Assembly (NCBI GenBank): GCA_038735125.1 | Contig: JAVYNU010000007.1 | Location: forward strand, 1 to 60,545 | Direction: 5' to 3' | DNA: 60,545 nucleotides | Source: Ignisphaera sp. | GTDB lineage: Archaea > Thermoproteota > Thermoprotei_A > Sulfolobales > Ignisphaeraceae | Part shown: positions 16,479-24,808 of the stretch, one piece after another | Layout: every line of letters starts with the position of its first letter | Numbering within the stretch: position 1 is the stretch's first letter | Program-made: the position numbers and the translations under genes | Notes under the pieces: model-generated | Databases searched by the model: none | The model's input: only the letters and a program-made list of their open reading frames with translations | What the model was told of the DNA's origin: nothing

Positions 16479-18173
16479 ATGATTAGAAGGGGTGTTTCAA
16501 CAGCCCTGATAGCCTTTGTAATAGCTGTCATAGTTCTAACGCTGTTTACATACATGTTTCTCAACACCTACTTCTCCCTCCTCAGCTCATCGATGACCTT
16601 CGGAAGTGTTGCCAGATACTACCACAGCTATGAGGTGTCCAAACTTGTACTCAACACCACAGGCAACAAAGTCTATATGAAGAACGTTGGATCATCCGAT
16701 ATAGTTATAGATAAGCTCGTCGTAAAAGACTCCACAGGATCTGTAAAGGTTCTCCAATCAGCCGACGTTCAGACGCTATGCAGCTCAAGGGTGATCCCCG
16801 CACAGCAAAGCATTGAATGTAGCTCAGGATACGACTACCTAGCTGTTATAACGCCAGACGGCGTTGTGATAAACCCCCAGCAACCTGTTGTAAAAGGCTA
16901 TTTGGTGAAGACTAACACAACTTACATAATACCCATAACATTCTCCGGCATAAGTAGCCCCCTAGACTTTGTGCAGCTATTCAATGTGAGTAAAGAGCTT
17001 GTAGCCAAGCCATATACAAATGCAAGGGTAAGAGGGATGACATCTGGTGATCAGCTGCTCTTGCTTCCACTGGGTCAGGAGAGCGAGTTCTACAAAACAT
17101 CTGTTCAGACAGATAACAATGGGGTTTCATTTGGAGTGGCTGTGATAGGCTATGACCCAAGCTGGGTAAGAGAAAAGCAGCTCAACCCCAATACTGCTAC
17201 TCCACCGAGGTTCTCGATAATGATCGCAGGGCCCAAGGCCCAAAAAGAAAAGATTACTTATGGGAACAGACAGGTAACCCTATCTGAAAACGGCTACAGG
17301 ATTTTGATACGGAACTTCACAGGTGTTGTAAAAATCTTGGATAGCTCTGGCAATACAATTGCCTGCACATCTTCTCTGCCAAGCGATTGTGGAAATGCTG
17401 TGCGCTCGGCCATGGGCTTCTGGTACTATGGCACAACAGATCTTGGATACAGACTATACCTCAGTGGTGTAGCAGACTATGTAGCCAATTTTATGAGGAT
17501 TGCCAGTAGCAATTCCCCAACTCGTGAAACCAGCTACTACCCCTATATATATGTAGGCGATGTGGATGGAGACAACATGGTCGATATAGTGTTTGTGACA
17601 GAGGATGCGTACTATGGTAGCACTAGCAGGGTGGACGATTGTGTAGGTAATTGCAACCCGCCTCGCGGTAACGACATTGATTTGAGTGATTGGAGCACAG
17701 TACCTCTAAAGCTGGTGCTCCCGCAGGTGGGGAAAGCGTTGGGATCTTCAGATGGGTCGATAGATGGGAGTGTATATGCTGGAGTGACCCTGTATATGAA
17801 TATATTCTTTCACGACGACTCCTACCCAGATGAGAACCAGCTCCAAGACAATGATAGAACTGACTGGATGCTGAGGATTCTCCTCATAGACGATAAGGGC
17901 AATGAGTATGTGGTCAGAGAGTATAGATACCAAGAGATATGCAACTACCACAAAACACGTATAACAGACTTTGACAAGGACAACTACTTTGTGAAGTTGT
18001 CCCAGTCCATATATGTGCCACTTCCATCAACTGGTAGATACTGGATTGCTATAGCTTTCCAAGACCCCTACAGCGAGGAAGTGGAATACTCAGGGGGTCA
18101 CACATACTATGTAAATGATGTTGACATCACAGTGGGTGTAGAGTTCATAGGTGTGGTTCCCTTCTTTAGATAG
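16479..18173 (+). CDS. secreted pilin-like protein, subfamily B (operon gene 5)
   Basis: A 564-residue protein. The signal is MIRRGVSTALIAFVIAVIVL (cut after RG). The N-terminal beta domain has YMKNVGSSDIVIDKLVV and the Cys pair seen in gene 4 (CSSRVIPAQQSIEC). VGDVDGDNMVDIVFVTED is a strong calcium-type loop (DxDGDxxxD). The C-terminal domain carries FFHDDSYPDENQLQDND, a YRYQE segment, IAFQDPYSEE and VNDVDITVGVEFIGV. It starts at ATG 16479 (or GTG 16470, overlapping the gene 4 stop). It is the last gene of the operon. Genes 3 to 5 are clearly paralogues. Confidence 0.75.
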   Translation: MIRRGVSTALIAFVIAVIVLTLFTYMFLNTYFSLLSSSMTFGSVARYYHSYEVSKLVLNTTGNKVYMKNVGSSDIVIDKLVVKDSTGSVKVLQSADVQTLCSSRVIPAQQSIECSSGYDYLAVITPDGVVINPQQPVVKGYLVKTNTTYIIPITFSGISSPLDFVQLFNVSKELVAKPYTNARVRGMTSGDQLLLLPLGQESEFYKTSVQTDNNGVSFGVAVIGYDPSWVREKQLNPNTATPPRFSIMIAGPKAQKEKITYGNRQVTLSENGYRILIRNFTGVVKILDSSGNTIACTSSLPSDCGNAVRSAMGFWYYGTTDLGYRLYLSGVADYVANFMRIASSNSPTRETSYYPYIYVGDVDGDNMVDIVFVTEDAYYGSTSRVDDCVGNCNPPRGNDIDLSDWSTVPLKLVLPQVGKALGSSDGSIDGSVYAGVTLYMNIFFHDDSYPDENQLQDNDRTDWMLRILLIDDKGNEYVVREYRYQEICNYHKTRITDFDKDNYFVKLSQSIYVPLPSTGRYWIAIAFQDPYSEEVEYSGGHTYYVNDVDITVGVEFIGVVPFFR

Positions 18174-18280
18174 CTACAAGCAGCCATTTCCAGCAGGCGG
18201 TAAACCAGGAGAAGCTCTATCAGTATAACATAATAATTTTTTATTGTGCTTGAACAGCTATTTCGTGTTTTTGTGCAAGG

Positions 18281-18641
18281 CTATCTCTTGTGCAATGATT
18301 TTTCGAAGGATTCCCCACCCTCCTCTACTATCTTTCTGAGCATGCTACCAGCTCTGCTCCAAGCTCAGTCGCTGTGGCAATGTATGACGCGTCGTAGTAT
18401 GCAACCTTGGGTCTATGTGCAATTTCTAGCACTAGCCGCCTGTCTTGAGGGTCAACAATGTTTAGGTATCTTGTCAGGAGCTCTACGTGTTAAGTAGTTG
18501 CGTTGTTTCTTCAAGCGATATTCTATTTAATAACGTGGCCTCTTTCCACAGTGTATTGCCTATTTCGTATGGTGTAAGCGTCTTTTCTCCGGGTATCCTC
18601 AAAATGTTTAGTAGTGCTGATGCATTGAACAAGAGTTTCAT
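18281..18641 (-). pseudogene. decayed VapC PIN toxin
   Basis: The minus strand reads MKLLFNASALLNILR, a PIN first strand with the catalytic Asp replaced by Asn. After an apparent deletion it continues LTPYEIGNTLWKEATLLNRI and stops. In a second frame it resumes RYLNIVDPQDRRLVLEIAHR and YYDASYIATATELGAELV, and in a third EEGGESFEKSLHKR. At least two frameshifts plus the deletion make this a dead gene. The order of parts matches a normal archaeal VapC of about 130 residues. Confidence 0.8.
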
Positions 18642-18742
18642 CTCCCCTCACGGCTACTCCTAATAGCCTCAACAAGCTCTTTTCTTCTCCTAACCTCCTC
18701 TTCCAAGGCACTTCTAATAACAACAGTTATAGACACCCCCAT
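18638..18742 (-). CDS. short VapB-like antitoxin (34 residues)
   Basis: A 34-residue peptide beginning MGVSITVVIRSALEEEVRRR and ending SSREGR. Its strand-then-charged-helix layout and its ATGA overlap with the following VapC remnant identify it as the antitoxin of that pair. It is shorter than most VapB proteins (70-90 residues), so it may itself be trimmed. With its toxin dead it is probably not under selection. Confidence 0.55.
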   Translation of the reverse strand: MGVSITVVIRSALEEEVRRRKELVEAIRSSREGR

Positions 18743-18940
18743 ACCTCTTTATCCTAGCAGAAACTGTTACATAGCCCATTGAAGCGCTGCATATAGTGTA
18801 TTGTAATATATAATAAGCTTTAGTACATAAACATGTATTATGGTTGCAGGTCCTGTCCATAACCTGGGGCTATAGCATGTAGAAAATGGGGTTGTGGTGA
18901 GGGAGGGGGAGATGGATATAGATCCGAAAAAGATTGTTTG

Positions 18941-19375
18941 CTATGCCATGTTACGCTCTTTAAGTATTTTCCTAACCCTCGACACACTTGTTTCAAGCTC
19001 TTCGGCTATTCTTCTAAGCGAGTAGCCCTGCTGTCTTAACCTAATGACCTGCTCTGCTATATCCTCATCCTCGTTTTGTGCAACTGCACCAATTTTTGTG
19101 TTTAGGTCATTAAGACTGCTCTCAATGGCAGCCACCTTCTTCTCTATGGCTCCCAACCTCTCCTCCAGACTCGAAACCCTTTTAGCCAGCTCATCTAGTT
19201 GGGGGCTGTTGCTAGGAGAGAAGCTGGTTAGATTCGAAATCTCTGACTTGATTTTTGCTATCTCGCTTCTTGTCTCCTCAACAACCCTGGGATACTCAAA
19301 TCTTTTATAGAGTATGTACAGTGCCACGGGTGTTGCTACAGAAACAGCCAGTGCAGCTACAGCTAGGCTACTCAC
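18941..19375 (-). CDS. membrane-anchored coiled-coil protein with C-terminal HTH
   Basis: A 144-residue protein. Residues 3-22 form a membrane helix, residues about 30-95 a coiled coil with heptads (ELAKRVSSLEERLGAIEKKV), and residues about 108-142 a helix-turn-helix of the resolvase/sigma type (VIRLRQQGYSLRRIAEELE then SVSRVRKIL). A DNA-binding module tethered to the membrane by a coil could be a membrane-bound regulator, or could anchor DNA. Family not recognised. It lies alone, between the VapBC remnant and decayed HEPN/MNT genes. Confidence 0.65.
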   Translation of the reverse strand: MSSLAVAALAVSVATPVALYILYKRFEYPRVVEETRSEIAKIKSEISNLTSFSPSNSPQLDELAKRVSSLEERLGAIEKKVAAIESSLNDLNTKIGAVAQNEDEDIAEQVIRLRQQGYSLRRIAEELETSVSRVRKILKERNMA

Positions 19376-19709
19376 AGGTCTAACACCTAGACTCTGTTTA
19401 GAAAATGGTGTTTAAATAAGCTAGCAGGTTCTTCAAATAAAGAAACCATGTTATGTGGATATATCGCCATATCCAGCAAATCTCCTAGCTATGTCTAAGC
19501 GGATACAAAATGCACTTAACTTTATACATGTCTTGATGGAATACCCCAATTCTTACTAAACAAATAAGGTGGCATGCGTTCTCCTGTACAATTAATCTAT
19601 CAATTGATTAATGGAAATAATAAGTATTGTTACAAGTTACAGTCTTAGGTTGCCTTCGTGTTGGATGCTGGGGTTATGTGTCTAAAGAACTAAGACATTT
19701 TTTATGCAT
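19376..19709. other. intergenic region, no gene seen
   Basis: AT-rich spacer of 334 bp. It should contain the promoter of the coiled-coil/HTH gene. No frame, hairpin or repeat that I can support. Confidence 0.4.
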
Positions 19710-20132
19710 CTAAAAATGACCACGGTTTAGGAAGTGGTAGAGGAGTTTTATTACAGTGTTGTACACATATTCAGCATAGCTTAAAGCCTCTTCAGCATCG
19801 CCTCTGTCGTATAGTGGTTTCCTCATCTCCATACATTGAGGGTTCTCGTTCTCTTCGAAGAATTCTGGAGATCCTCGCTAGAATTGGGTATCTCTCTTTG
19901 AAACCATTCAGGGGAATCGACGCTTCTCTTTTCTGAGTATAGATCCTACATCATGCCATTTTGGCACATCTGCGCCAACTAATCTGAGGGCTGCTTTAAG
20001 TAGAAGTTCAACGGCTTCTTGGCTTTGTCTCATAACATATGGGTAGTTTCCTCTATCTAGAGATTCCCTAGCGTGGTGTAACCTCTCCTCAGCTTGTCTT
20101 ATGTATGACCTCGCCATTTCTATGTTATTCAA
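19710..20132 (-). pseudogene. HEPN domain gene, multiply frameshifted
   Basis: The first frame gives a good HEPN N-terminus (RSYIRQAEERLHHARESLDR, then QEAVELLLKAALRLVG and WHDVGSILRKEKRRFP) and stops at 19908. The family's C-terminus continues in other frames: PEWFQREIP, then ILARISRILRRERE and SMYGDEE, then RGDAEEALSYAEYVYNTV, ending at 19710. At least three shifts separate these blocks, so the gene is decayed. It overlaps the upstream nucleotidyltransferase remnant. Confidence 0.8.
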
Positions 20133-20653
20133 ATTTCTATCACCTCACCAAATACATAATCTTTCTTGAGCCTCCAATACCATTTTCTACCAATCCACAC
20201 TCTCTCAGCACCTAATTCCCTAAGTCTCGATCTTAATTTGTCTAAGATTTGTTTGAAGAAATTATCTTTATCGTATAGTATCACAGCATCCTCTACCATG
20301 TCTAGGTATAGAGGGGTAAAGCGTTTAGCTTCTTCAACAGTTTTTATAATTGGTGAGAAGTCTATATAGAATCCTTGCTCAGTTAAATCCTCAACATCCT
20401 CCTCAATATGTTTCTCTATCTCTAAGAACATCTCCTATCTCCTAAGTCTGCTCCTCGGCGCTTCTCTAACAACTATAAGCAAATCGATATCACTATCCCT
20501 CCTAGCCTCACATCTAGCAACAGAGCCAAAAACAACCACGGACACTAGGTTATCTCCTAGAGCATCCAGCATTACATTCAAGAGCTTTTTAAGAACATTG
20601 GAATAGGGTCTGCATACCCACATACCTAAGGTAGCCACAGCACCAAACACCAT
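20129..20653 (-). pseudogene. MNT nucleotidyltransferase interrupted by an in-frame TAG
   Basis: The N-terminal half carries FGSVARCEARRDSDIDLLIVV (GSx10DxD) and runs into TAG at 20435-20437. The next codons in the same frame are GAG ATG and the rest of the protein (FLEIEKHIEEDVEDLTEQGF to YVFGEVIEI), so one nonsense codon splits an otherwise open gene of about 174 codons. Pyrrolysine decoding is not expected in this lineage. Reinitiation at ATG 20429-20431 would give only the non-catalytic half. Its HEPN partner next door is also broken. Confidence 0.82.
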
Positions 20654-20928
20654 TAGCTAGGTATACATACTATTAAAATAAATATAGTTTAGGTAGTATA
20701 TTAGCCATGAATACAATCAAAATCCTTGGACATAGTCAAACATGTGTTAGGGTGATGGGGATTGGAGAAGAGGGCCTGTTTTTATTAGGTAGTGAGCAGG
20801 TCTCAAATCTTGAAATGCTGTGAAATGGAATGGCTAAGGGCTCTGATGATAGTCTCTGCAGCGTCTATATTTTTATTGTTGCTAGCACCAGATATATGTG
20901 GCTTTGAATAGTTGGATAGGTGGTTTAG

Positions 20929-21918
20929 ATGATTAGGAGGGTTGATGATAGGCTTTTGTGGAGCGGCTACCCCTCAGCACATGATGTTGAGAAGGTTGCG
21001 AGAGAGGGTGTGAAGCTTATCGTGAATCTAGTGGACTATTCCCCCGGGAATGCGAAGTACTACAAGGTTGCAAGGTCTCTGAATGTAGATGTGCTGGCCT
21101 ATCCCATAAAAGACTTTGGCTTCAGGCCTCCAGAGGATGTACACTTCCATGTTTTGAATTCTGTTCTGAGGGTTGTGCAGGGGGGTGGGCTGGCTCTAGT
21201 ACACTGCGAGGGTGGTATAGGTAGGAGCGGGACTGTTGTAGCCATGTACCTAATGCTTAGGCATGGCCTTGGCGTAAAGCAGGCTCTATCCCGTGTCAAG
21301 AGCCTTGGCGGCGGCCCAGAGTCTGATATACAGCTCCTGGCCCTGGAATGGTATGGGAGGGCGCTGTCTCTGCTAGGCTCCAGCGGTCTAGACACCGTCC
21401 TTGAAATTGGACACAACTACGACTTTGGCTGGGGCATAGACCACGCATCGACTGTGGCCAACATAGCCTGTGACATAGCCTCGCTACTCGGATTCAACAA
21501 GAAGATGCTTGCAGAGCTTTACATAGCAGGGCTCCTACACGACATTGGAAGGGCTGTGGCCAGCGATGATAAGCACCATGTTAAGAGCGCTGAGATTGTT
21601 ATGGAGCTGAAAAATGCTGTGGAAAGATACGGGGATCCGGAGGCAATAGCGTTTCTGCTAAGAAACCATAGAACAGAGACAGATCCGAGGAGAGACCATT
21701 ACGCCAATAAACTCGGGCAAGACTATGTTCTGCTCGCATCCATACTGAGACTAGCAGATGCATTCACAGACATCTACGGTGAAGAGGAGTATCTTGGTGC
21801 GGAGCTCAAAAACAATAGAATAGCTATCAAGACTAGTAGAGCCGATGCAACTAGGGTAGAGACAAAGGCCCAGATACTGAAAGAACTGGGCTACAACATA
21901 GAGCTGGAACCCATTTGA
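20929..21918 (+). CDS. dual-specificity phosphatase-HD domain fusion protein
   Basis: A 329-residue two-domain enzyme. Residues 1-145 are a dual-specificity/PTP-like phosphatase with the P-loop HCEGGIGRSG (Cys93, Arg99) and a plausible general-acid Asp62. Residues about 160-310 are an HD-domain metal phosphohydrolase: the first His in GIDHAST (His172), the HD pair in LLHDIGR (204-205), then HH at 216-217 and a late Asp in RLADAF. Both active sites look intact. PTPs act on phosphoproteins or phospholipids, while HD domains often cut nucleotides or cyclic nucleotides. The fusion suggests coupled signal removal, which is inference. It is a lone gene. Confidence 0.85.
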   Translation: MIRRVDDRLLWSGYPSAHDVEKVAREGVKLIVNLVDYSPGNAKYYKVARSLNVDVLAYPIKDFGFRPPEDVHFHVLNSVLRVVQGGGLALVHCEGGIGRSGTVVAMYLMLRHGLGVKQALSRVKSLGGGPESDIQLLALEWYGRALSLLGSSGLDTVLEIGHNYDFGWGIDHASTVANIACDIASLLGFNKKMLAELYIAGLLHDIGRAVASDDKHHVKSAEIVMELKNAVERYGDPEAIAFLLRNHRTETDPRRDHYANKLGQDYVLLASILRLADAFTDIYGEEEYLGAELKNNRIAIKTSRADATRVETKAQILKELGYNIELEPI

Positions 21919-22024
21919 GAGCACAAGCTGGAAACATCCAACGGGATGAGAGAATGCTGACAGGGCTTATACCAAAAATATTTTTTCTAAACCATCAGGG
22001 CTGCGCAACTCAATCGCAACCTAG

Positions 22025-22708
22025 CTATATCTGGATTGCTCCTGATATCATCTTTTTCTTTACTGTGTCGATTTCTACATAGGTCAGCAACCAGGCCTCG
22101 AACTCGAAAAGCCATGGGATATACACTATACGTGGTATGAATCCTGCTATTAATCTGGTTATTGGTATGAGGATGAAGATTACTGCTGTTATTAGGAACA
22201 TTTTTGAGTTGAGAGCTCTTCCAAGTCTGAAGAGAAACGTTACGAGGCCTATGTATCCTAGGAGAATCAGTATAGCTGCTATCAGCACGGCAATTGCAGT
22301 TGCAGTGAATGTGGCTAGGCTCTTGGTTGATGCAGCAGCCGCGGCTATAATCACACCTATAATGAATAGTATAATCCCCCAGACAAAGCCTAGGGACAGA
22401 AGCTTTGCAGGCGTTGAGAGGCTGTCTAGCCTCCACATAGCAAAATCTCTAGCCGATGGGATAAGCTTTGCGTATGTAGCCACAAGACATAGTATTAGCA
22501 TTGCCAACAAAATAATAAGGCTGACTCCGCCAACAACTGGAAGAACACCAAAATTGCGTATGGATAGAGCCATTGATCCGGTAGAAGATGCGTCAACAGC
22601 CCACACAAAGCCAAGTATCGCCACAATCATCATGAGTATAGCAGCCATGTCCAGCTTTTCTAAACCGCTTACAACAAACCATTTCAACTCTTCAGACAAA
22701 CCACGCAC
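22025..22708 (-). CDS. multi-pass membrane protein (possibly DUF996)
   Basis: A 227-residue protein with about five or six membrane helices (residues about 20-38, 50-78, 100-125, 130-155, 165-195). It ends with a cytoplasmic tail. It has short loops and no catalytic motif. The helix pattern resembles archaeal DUF996-type membrane proteins, but I am not sure of the family. It is a lone gene on the minus strand, convergent with the phosphatase-HD gene. Confidence 0.7.
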   Translation of the reverse strand: MRGLSEELKWFVVSGLEKLDMAAILMMIVAILGFVWAVDASSTGSMALSIRNFGVLPVVGGVSLIILLAMLILCLVATYAKLIPSARDFAMWRLDSLSTPAKLLSLGFVWGIILFIIGVIIAAAAASTKSLATFTATAIAVLIAAILILLGYIGLVTFLFRLGRALNSKMFLITAVIFILIPITRLIAGFIPRIVYIPWLFEFEAWLLTYVEIDTVKKKMISGAIQI

Positions 22709-22904
22709 CTAAATAAAATCAGTTCAAGACAAGGTTTTTAAGTATTGTGTATGCATCCAATGGGTAAACAAAGTAAGCGTTATGGGGACTGACATGAATT
22801 TACCCAGACTTAAAATCTTTGTGATAGGTATTGGCTTAGTTGTTGGAGGTTATAAAATGAGAGAAATGATTTCGTTGTGTAGAATGATTGGGCATCGCCA
22901 CCCC

Positions 22905-23083
22905 TTTTAAAAGGAATAGCTCTGCTTAGGCAATGGGAGCAACACTCCAAGCTTAGGTGGGTAAAGTTTAGATGGGGTATGTTTTGTTCACCTTAATAGC
23001 TGCCCACGACCCTGTGGGATGGGCTAAGCAAGTCCTCTAGGCTAGGCGGAAGCCCCTGCTGCCACACACAAAAAGCAAAAGTT
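22905..23083. ncRNA. candidate structured RNA in a GC-rich intergenic island
   Basis: This 430-bp gene-free region holds a stretch much richer in G and C than its flanks, the usual mark of an RNA gene in an AT-rich hyperthermophile. Visible stems are GCCCAC/GTGGGC-like pairing around 23009-23030 and GGGCT with AGCCC further on (about 23026-23060). On the minus strand it is preceded by a TATA-like TTTTAAA near 23075-23095. I compared it by eye with SRP RNA, RNase P RNA, tRNA and C/D box patterns, and none fits. Strand and ends are uncertain. Confidence 0.35.
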
Positions 23084-23138
23084 TAAAACAATATGAAGCG
23101 ATAGGGGCAAACGGTATTATCTCAGTATAATTTCATAG

Positions 23139-23387
23139 CTATCTAAACCATTTATCTATTTGCAAGTGGCCACTCATATGTTTAGCATAGATCTTACATA
23201 AGCTTCTTCTCAAATCCTCCGGTAGGTGGTGCTTCCTCAGTTGATGGCAGAATCTGGATCTGTTAACCCTTATTTTAATCTTTGTATAGAGCCATAGATA
23301 AACAAAGTTCGCTAAAATAGTTAAGATGGATACACCGGTCTGGAGGTATAGCCAAAGATTTTCAGCCACTCTTCTCCTCCTCACCAT
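23139..23387 (-). CDS. small membrane protein (82 residues)
   Basis: An 82-residue basic protein with one or two hydrophobic segments (about residues 10-35, LWLYLQTGVSILTILANFVY). It overlaps the end of the upstream winged-helix gene by 26 bp, which supports translation. The C-terminal half is rich in Arg, His and Lys. No family recognised. It is the last gene of a three-gene cluster. Confidence 0.5.
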   Translation of the reverse strand: MVRRRRVAENLWLYLQTGVSILTILANFVYLWLYTKIKIRVNRSRFCHQLRKHHLPEDLRRSLCKIYAKHMSGHLQIDKWFR

Positions 23388-23799
23388 GCTTCACCAGATA
23401 AACTTTTGTTGCGCTTCCTCTCCTCTGTGTCCTTACAACACCTATACTCTCTAGATATCTTATCTTAGATGCCACTATTCTTCTAGAGGCTCTACCTCTA
23501 ATCTCCTTAACTCTTCTAGTGATCTCTGTTATAGAGAGGCCGTTTTCTATGGCTAAGATCTCTAGAATAGTCTTAGTTATGGAATCTGATATGCCGTATC
23601 TTGAGACTATATATGTAATTGTTTTAGCTGATTTAACAGCTTGTTGAATAGGTATAGTGAGGGAGGATACCAGGTCAAAGATTATATCTAGTTCAGAGAT
23701 GCCTAGAGCTTTAAAAAAATTTTCAAGTTTCTCAAGACGATCCAAAACCTGTGTTAATAGCTTCTCAATTCTATCTATCTTCTCTTCAACGCTTGGCAC
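23362..23799 (-). CDS. coiled-coil winged-helix protein
   Basis: A 145-residue protein. Residues 3-32 form a short coiled coil (KIDRIEKLLTQVLDRLEKLE). Residues about 80-140 form a winged-helix DNA-binding domain, with EILAIENGLSITEITRRV as helix 1-2, a KIRYLESIGVVRT recognition region and a KVYLV wing. It is probably a transcription regulator. It sits between an acidic protein gene upstream and a small membrane protein gene downstream on the same strand. Confidence 0.65.
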   Translation of the reverse strand: MPSVEEKIDRIEKLLTQVLDRLEKLENFFKALGISELDIIFDLVSSLTIPIQQAVKSAKTITYIVSRYGISDSITKTILEILAIENGLSITEITRRVKEIRGRASRRIVASKIRYLESIGVVRTQRRGSATKVYLVKHGEEEKSG

Positions 23800-23818
23800 A
23801 CTACTACCCTAATTAGCT

Positions 23819-24190
23819 TCATTCCTCGCCCTTCTCTCCAGAGTTCTTTGCAGGCCCAACAGCTTTTTTAGTCTTTTCACCGCCCTTTGGAATTCCACTG
23901 ATTAGGTTACCTATACTGCTAAGAGGCTTTAATCTCTCTTCTAAAAATCTCTCAGTCAGCGTTTTAGCTAAAGATGGATCAACACCAGCCTCAACAATAC
24001 TCTTATAGAAGGCAGCTACCTCTCTACCAAGCCTATCACCACTAAAGCTCTCTAGCAGAGTATTTAACAAATCTTTTAGAGGCTCTCTAATCTCCTTTAC
24101 GAACTCTGAAACAGCTTTGAGTACTTCTCTAACTTCTTCAATATCCTCATGTTTATCTAAACTGGATTTAGCCTCTTTTTCTTCACCCAT
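23819..24190 (-). CDS. acidic helical protein of unknown function
   Basis: About 123 residues, rich in Glu and Lys. Helical segments cover residues about 15-95 (EVREVLKAVSEFVKEIREPL, then LLNTLLESF). The low-complexity tail is rich in Gly, Lys and Glu. The start is ATG 24188-24190 with GGTG upstream; a GTG at 24226 is possible. It leads the cluster with the winged-helix and small membrane genes, 19 bp from the next. No family recognised. Confidence 0.5.
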   Translation of the reverse strand: MGEEKEAKSSLDKHEDIEEVREVLKAVSEFVKEIREPLKDLLNTLLESFSGDRLGREVAAFYKSIVEAGVDPSLAKTLTERFLEERLKPLSSIGNLISGIPKGGEKTKKAVGPAKNSGEKGEE

Positions 24191-24808
24191 TTCACACACC
24201 ACATCCACAACATATTCTCTGATCACAGTAATAAACCTTCCATTAATGTAGTGAGCAGAAGGTGATCACAAAAGATATCTGGTGGCTATCCTGATATACA
24301 TTCAGCACCAGAGCTCTGCATAATCTAAGTAGACATCTCTTAAACTTTGCTATAGAGATATGCTAAAGCCCATTCTCCATCTCTGTGGATAAGCCACTAG
24401 ATGTACTGTAGACACTCACATGTAAAATACTATTACAGTAACAGAAGCTAAAACAAACTAGTGATTCAATCATATTGCTCCAGCCACTTTAATTATCATT
24501 GGTAGAGAGGGGAGTATGTTAAGAGGTAGATTATTAATGCTCTGACGATAGTCTTCTTGATGTATGACTTACCACTCCACACCATCTTTCGCTGAGCTAC
24601 ACCCATCTCAACACCTATACTTCTCCTCCTGCTCAAGACTTATAAATATAATGTTTTATCTATAGAGATGCATCTATTTATAGAGAAATGGAAGGACTAC
24701 CTGCATGCTACTTCTTTTAGCTGGTGTCATGTAGGTTGTGACAGTTGTGTCACTTTGGGAGGGTACTATAAGTCTGTGTACCCACTAAATCTACTTAGAG
24801 GTGATGTA
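24191..24808. other. divergent intergenic region with promoters
   Basis: A 618-bp region between divergent genes. A clear TATA element, CTTATAAATA near 24639-24648, points to the right. An ATG at 24668 could be a leaderless start giving a 47-residue extension to the next protein, but that extension hides the signal peptide. A second weaker box (ACTATAAGT, about 24766-24774) suits the ATG at 24809. No other gene seen. Confidence 0.45.

Noticed and set aside
20435-20437. Pyrrolysine decoding of the TAG in the nucleotidyltransferase gene
   Set aside because: Nothing here suggests pyrrolysine genes and the lineage is not known to use it; the partner gene is also decayed, so nonsense mutation is simpler.
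22905-23083. SRP RNA, RNase P RNA or tRNA identity for the GC-rich island
   Set aside because: The conserved sequence blocks of these RNAs are not found in either strand by eye.
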